Source: Candidatus Methylomirabilota bacterium (GTDB lineage Bacteria; Methylomirabilota; Methylomirabilia; Methylomirabilales; JACPAU01). From it: 8,107 nt of DNA. The translations under genes and the position numbers were made by a program. Positions within the stretch are counted from its first letter, which is position 1; each line of letters starts with the position of its first letter. The notes under the pieces were generated by a model, which made no database searches, was not told the DNA's origin, and saw only the letters and a list, made by a program, of their open reading frames with translations. Below are positions 5,165 through 8,107 of this stretch, in pieces. The stretch covers positions 1 to 8,107 of the forward strand of contig JAHFDC010000022.1 in the NCBI GenBank assembly GCA_023249205.1. The letters are read 5' to 3'.

Positions 5165-5371
5165 ATGAAGGATGCGGTGAACCGCTTCGTGGGGCAGAAG
5201 GTGATCATCCACCTGGCGGCAAACTGGGCCGTCATCGGGACCGTGGCCGGGATCGCCGGGGAGAGCCTGGAGGTGCACGACGAGGAAGGAGTCTCCACCT
5301 TCATCAACATCGAGCGGATCGTCACGATCGAGCCCTACCGCGTGCGGGCCGGCACCGGCCACTACATCTGA
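5165..5371 (+). CDS. Small beta-barrel (Sm/SH3-like) hypothetical protein
   Basis: 68 residues, family not named. The sequence alternates short hydrophobic strands and turns (KVIIHLA, AVIGTVAGIAG, SLEVHDEEG, STFINIERIVTIEPYR). The pattern is what one expects of a five-stranded Sm-like or SH3-like barrel, resembling small proteins whose strand 1 has the form KVxI.L and whose end has the form I.I..I..IEP. RNA binding is therefore possible, but no Hfq signature is present. AGGGG (5152-5156) lies 8 nt before the ATG and overlaps the PilZ stop codon, so translation is probably coupled. The frame is open further upstream, but that part lies within the PilZ gene. It is followed after 28 nt by the EgtB/SenA gene in the same direction. 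Codon use matches the neighbours. Confidence 0.75.
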   Translation: MKDAVNRFVGQKVIIHLAANWAVIGTVAGIAGESLEVHDEEGVSTFINIERIVTIEPYRVRAGTGHYI

Positions 5372-5399
5372 CGCCCCCGATCCGGTTGGAGGAAAGGCG

Positions 5400-6698
5400 A
5401 TGCCCGGGGCCGGAGAACTTTCCGACTGGGTCTCCGACGCTCGCGAGCGGACCGTCACCCTGGTCACCGACCTCACCGACGAGCAGCTCCTCGGCCCCAT
5501 GCTGCCTACCCTGAACCCGCTCCTCTGGGAGATCGGTCACGTCGCGTGGTTCCAGGAGAAGTGGGTCCTCCGGCACGCCCGCCGGGAGCGGCCGATTCTC
5601 CCCGCGGGGGATGTCCTCTTCGACTCCGCGGCGGTCCCGCACGACACCCGGTGGGACCTGCCGTTGCCGTCCCGCGAAGAGACCATGGGCTACCTGCGCG
5701 AGGTCCGCGACCGGGTCCTGGAGCGCCTGACGCGCGGGGAGCCCCGCGACGAGGAGCGATACTTCATCCTCCTCTCCATTTTCCACGAGGACATGCACAC
5801 CGAAGCGTTCACCTACGCGCGTCAGACCCTGGGCTACCCCGCTCCACACCTGTCCCGCCCGCCGGCGGCCGGGCCGGCCGGCCCCCTGCCCGGAGACGCC
5901 GAGGTCCCCGGCGGCACCTTCCTCCTGGGCGCCGAGCCCGGCGAACCGTTCGTCTTCGACAACGAGAAGTGGTCGCACCCCGTGGTGGTCAGGCCCTTCG
6001 CGATCGCGCGGGCGCCGGTGAGCCAGGCCGAGTTCGCCGCCTTCGTCGAGGACGAGGGCTACCAGCGACCCGAGCTGTGGAGCGAGGAGGGATGGCGGTG
6101 GCGGCAGGCGGCGGGCGCGGCGCACCCGGTCTACTGGCAGCGCCTGCCCGGCGGCGGCTGGCGGCGACGGGATTTCGATCGTTGGGTCCCGCTCGAGCCC
6201 CACCGCCCGATGCTCCACGTCAACTGGCACGAAGCGGAGGCCTACTGCCGCTGGGCGCGCCGGCGGCTGCCGACGGAGGTGGAATGGGAGGTCGCGGCGG
6301 CCGGCGAGCCGGATGGCTCCGGCGGGCGGCTGTCCGGGTGCAAGCGCCGCTTCCCCTGGGGCGATGCGCCTCCGAGCCCGGACCGCGCCAACCTCGACGG
6401 GCACGCCATGGGCTGCCGCCACGTGGGGGCATTCCCCGCGGGGGAGAGCGCCTTCGGGTGCCGCCAGATGCTCGGCGATGTGTGGGAGTGGACCAGCAGT
6501 GAATTCCTCCCCTACCCGGGGTTCGTCGCGGACCCGTACAAGGAGTACTCCGAGCCCTGGTTTGGAACCCACAAGGTGCTGCGCGGCGGCTGCTGGACGA
6601 CGCGCTCCCGGCTGCTCCGGAACACCTACCGGAATTTCTACCGGCCCGATCGGCGGGACGTGTGGGCGGGATTCCGGACGGCCGCGCTGGACGGATGA
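5400..6698 (+). CDS. senA: EgtB-family non-haem iron enzyme, probable selenoneine synthase SenA
   Basis: 432 residues, typical for EgtB/SenA. Residues 1-150 are a DinB_2-like bundle with the iron-binding histidines: H47 in WEIGHVAWFQEKW, and H129 and H133 in FHEDMHTEA (HX3HXE). After a Pro/Ala-rich linker (about 154-166), an FGE-sulfatase domain follows: VPGGTFLLG, HPVVVRPFAIARAPVSQAEF, LPTEVEWEVAA, GDVWEWTSSEF (359-369), VLRGGCW (393-399) and AGFRT at the end. This family joins a sulfur or selenium donor to C2 of hercynine with O2. EgtB uses cysteine or gamma-Glu-Cys; SenA uses a selenosugar. The SenA call rests on the directly overlapping SenB gene, not on residues that I can prove to be diagnostic, so an ergothioneine EgtB is the alternative. 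GGAGGAAAGG precedes the ATG. Its stop overlaps the next start (ATGA). Confidence 0.9.
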   Translation: MPGAGELSDWVSDARERTVTLVTDLTDEQLLGPMLPTLNPLLWEIGHVAWFQEKWVLRHARRERPILPAGDVLFDSAAVPHDTRWDLPLPSREETMGYLREVRDRVLERLTRGEPRDEERYFILLSIFHEDMHTEAFTYARQTLGYPAPHLSRPPAAGPAGPLPGDAEVPGGTFLLGAEPGEPFVFDNEKWSHPVVVRPFAIARAPVSQAEFAAFVEDEGYQRPELWSEEGWRWRQAAGAAHPVYWQRLPGGGWRRRDFDRWVPLEPHRPMLHVNWHEAEAYCRWARRRLPTEVEWEVAAAGEPDGSGGRLSGCKRRFPWGDAPPSPDRANLDGHAMGCRHVGAFPAGESAFGCRQMLGDVWEWTSSEFLPYPGFVADPYKEYSEPWFGTHKVLRGGCWTTRSRLLRNTYRNFYRPDRRDVWAGFRTAALDG

Positions 6699-8107
6699 GA
6701 GTCTGCATCGCGACCCCTGCGCCCGCCGGCTCCCGGGCCGGAAACCGGGTCACCGCCCTGCGCTGGGCGCGCATCCTCCGGGACCTCGGCCACCGCGTCG
6801 TGCTCCAGCAGGAGTATCGCGGGGGGCGCTACGACCTGCTGGTGGCCCTCCACGCCGGGCGGAGTTTCCCATCGGTCGAGCGCTTCCGGCGGCTGCGCCC
6901 CGATTCCCCCCTGGTGGTGGCGCTGACCGGCACGGACCTGTACGAGGGGATCCGGACGTCGCCCCTTGCCCGGCGCTCCCTGGAGCTGGCCACGCGCCTC
7001 GTGGTCCTCCAGCCGCTGGGCGTCGCCGAGCTGCCGGAGTCCGTGCGGGAGAAGGCCCGGGTCATCTACCAGTCGGCGGAGCGACCGCGGCCCAGCCCCC
7101 CCGTGAATGCGCGGGCCTTCCCCGTCTGCGTCCTCGGCCACCTCCGGCCGGTGAAGGACCCGTTCCGGACCGCCCTGGCGGCCAGACTGCTGCCGGCGAC
7201 CTCCGGGATCTCGGTGCTGCACGCGGGCGCGGCGCTCAGTGCGGAGATGAAGGAGCAGGCCCGGGGCGAAGCGGACCGGAATCCGCGCTACCGCTGGCTC
7301 GGGGAGCAGCCCCGGTGGAAGGCGCTCCGCATTCTCGGTCAGAGCCGGCTCCTCGCCCTGACCTCGCGCATGGAGGGGGGGGCCAACGTCGTGTCCGAGG
7401 CCCTGGCGGCGTCGGTCCCGATCGCGGCCTCCCGGATCCCCGGGACCGTCGGGATCCTCGGCGAGGGGTATCCGGGCTACTTCGAGGCGGGGGACACGGA
7501 GGGGCTCAGCGCGCTGCTGGCGCGCGCGGAAGGGGACGCGGAATTCTACCGCACCTTGCAGGCGTGGTGCGCGCGGCTCCGGCCCCTCGTTGAGCCCGCC
7601 CGCGAACGCCGGAGCTGGGAGACCCTCCTGAAGGAGCTCGCCGCCGCGCCGGCCCGCCGGGAGCGGCGGGGGGGCGCGCATGCGCCGGAGCGCTTCACCC
7701 TGATTGACGCGGGCGAGGACCAGGACCGGGCCGCCTTCGCCCGCGACGTGCGCGATGGGCTCACCCGGTCGCCGAAATCCCTCCCCTGCCGGTATTTCTA
7801 CGACCGCGAAGGGTCACGGCTCTTCGAAGAGATCTGCGAGCTGCCGGAATACTACCTCCCGGCGGCGGAGCGGCAGATCCTCCAGGCTCGGGCCGGAGAG
7901 ATCGCCTCCCTCCTCCCCCCGGGGACGGCCCTCGTCGAATTGGGGAGCGGCAGCGCCGCCAAGACGCGGATGCTCATCGGCGCCCTCCTCCGCCGCCAGG
8001 GGACGATGCGGTACGTCCCCGTGGACATCTCGCGCACCGCCCTGCGGGAGAGTTGCCGCGGGCTGCTGAGGGACTACCCCGGTCTCGACATCGTCACCGT
8101 GGCCGGC
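6695..8107 (+). CDS. senB-egtD: SenB selenosugar synthase fused to EgtD histidine methyltransferase (3' end cut by window edge)
   Basis: One frame stays open for 471 codons to the window edge and holds two enzymes. Residues 1 to about 322 are a complete SenB (TIGR04348 glycosyltransferase): TPAPAGSRAGNRVTALRWAR (7-26), LLVALHAGRS, VVALTGTDLY (74-83), ARVIYQSAE and EGGANVVSE (227-235, an EX7E GT4-type motif). SenB makes a selenosugar from selenophosphate and UDP-GlcNAc. A short linker (RRERRGGAHAPE) leads into EgtD: FARDVRDGLTRSPKSLP (from 348), YFYDREGSRLFEEICELPEYY, VELGSGSAAKTRM (414-426, SAM-binding) and YVPVDIS. EgtD trimethylates histidine to hercynine, the SenA acceptor; about 140 of some 320 residues are visible. 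No in-frame ATG, GTG or TTG lies near the EgtD start (none between 7559 and 7747), so separate translation is unlikely. A G7 run (7668-7674) in the linker is the obvious place for a sequence error. Confidence 0.88.
   Translation, partial: MRVCIATPAPAGSRAGNRVTALRWARILRDLGHRVVLQQEYRGGRYDLLVALHAGRSFPSVERFRRLRPDSPLVVALTGTDLYEGIRTSPLARRSLELATRLVVLQPLGVAELPESVREKARVIYQSAERPRPSPPVNARAFPVCVLGHLRPVKDPFRTALAARLLPATSGISVLHAGAALSAEMKEQARGEADRNPRYRWLGEQPRWKALRILGQSRLLALTSRMEGGANVVSEALAASVPIAASRIPGTVGILGEGYPGYFEAGDTEGLSALLARAEGDAEFYRTLQAWCARLRPLVEPARERRSWETLLKELAAAPARRERRGGAHAPERFTLIDAGEDQDRAAFARDVRDGLTRSPKSLPCRYFYDREGSRLFEEICELPEYYLPAAERQILQARAGEIASLLPPGTALVELGSGSAAKTRMLIGALLRRQGTMRYVPVDISRTALRESCRGLLRDYPGLDIVTVAG

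Noticed and set aside
5322..6572. 416-codon open frame on the minus strand opposite senA
   Set aside because: Antisense shadow of a gene with intact EgtB-family motifs; its translation is low-complexity and resembles nothing.
6313..7593. 426-codon plus-strand open frame across the senA 3' end and senB
   Set aside because: Overlaps both real genes in another phase; sequence is Pro/Arg/Ala-rich noise.
6638..7681. 347-codon open frame on the minus strand opposite senB
   Set aside because: Antisense of the conserved SenB domain; Arg/Gly/Pro-rich translation without any motif.
7680..7703. ATG at 7680 as the start of a separate egtD gene
   Set aside because: It is out of frame with the EgtD motifs and reaches a stop after seven codons.
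1..8107. CRISPR arrays, tRNA or rRNA genes, insertion sequences, phage genes
   Set aside because: No regularly spaced repeats, no tRNA-like cloverleaf or rRNA segment that I could recognise, and no transposase, integrase or terminal inverted repeats were seen.

Overview
This is a GC-rich window (roughly 70% G+C, strongly GC-ending codons) from a bacterium. The Liv-type uptake system, rubrerythrin-like, PilZ and ergothioneine-family genes would suit an uncultivated soil or subsurface lineage such as Rokubacteria/Methylomirabilota or a deltaproteobacterial relative. That placement is inference; nothing in the window fixes the taxon.

The left half (1-3603) is read from the minus strand. In transcription order it holds a small cysteine-rich zinc-ribbon-like protein, a DUF1445/D-glutamate-cyclase-like putative hydro-lyase, a periplasmic branched-chain amino-acid-type binding protein, and a LivH-type permease that runs off the left edge. 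Two GC-rich stem-loops without a U-tract separate the binding protein from the permease, as is common where the binding protein is made in excess.

The centre (3604-4005) has no conserved protein gene but is not empty. Two back-to-back promoter-like sites share a T-rich core near 3957. The minus-strand one reads into a short, heavily folded segment with an 8+ bp terminator hairpin and a T5 tract near 3730-3768. This looks like a small RNA or tiny-ORF gene of about 190 nt. The plus-strand one would start transcription almost on the ATG of the next gene, a possible leaderless mRNA.

The right half (4006-8107) is read from the plus strand and is tightly packed, apart from one gap of about 70 nt: a 68-aa helical protein, a ferritin/rubrerythrin-like protein, a PilZ-domain protein, a 68-aa small beta-barrel-like protein, an EgtB/SenA-family non-haem iron enzyme, and a long open frame that reads through a SenB-family (TIGR04348) glycosyltransferase directly into an EgtD-type histidine methyltransferase, cut by the right edge.

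The last two genes are the main discovery. Together they carry three activities of selenoneine (selenium-ergothioneine) biosynthesis: selenosugar formation (SenB), hercynine formation (EgtD) and C-Se bond formation on hercynine (SenA). Two of these are joined in one polypeptide. SenC (the SelD-like selenophosphate synthetase) is not in the window. The SenB-EgtD fusion, the accompanying PilZ and ferritin-like genes, and the structured divergent transcript are the points most worth following up.
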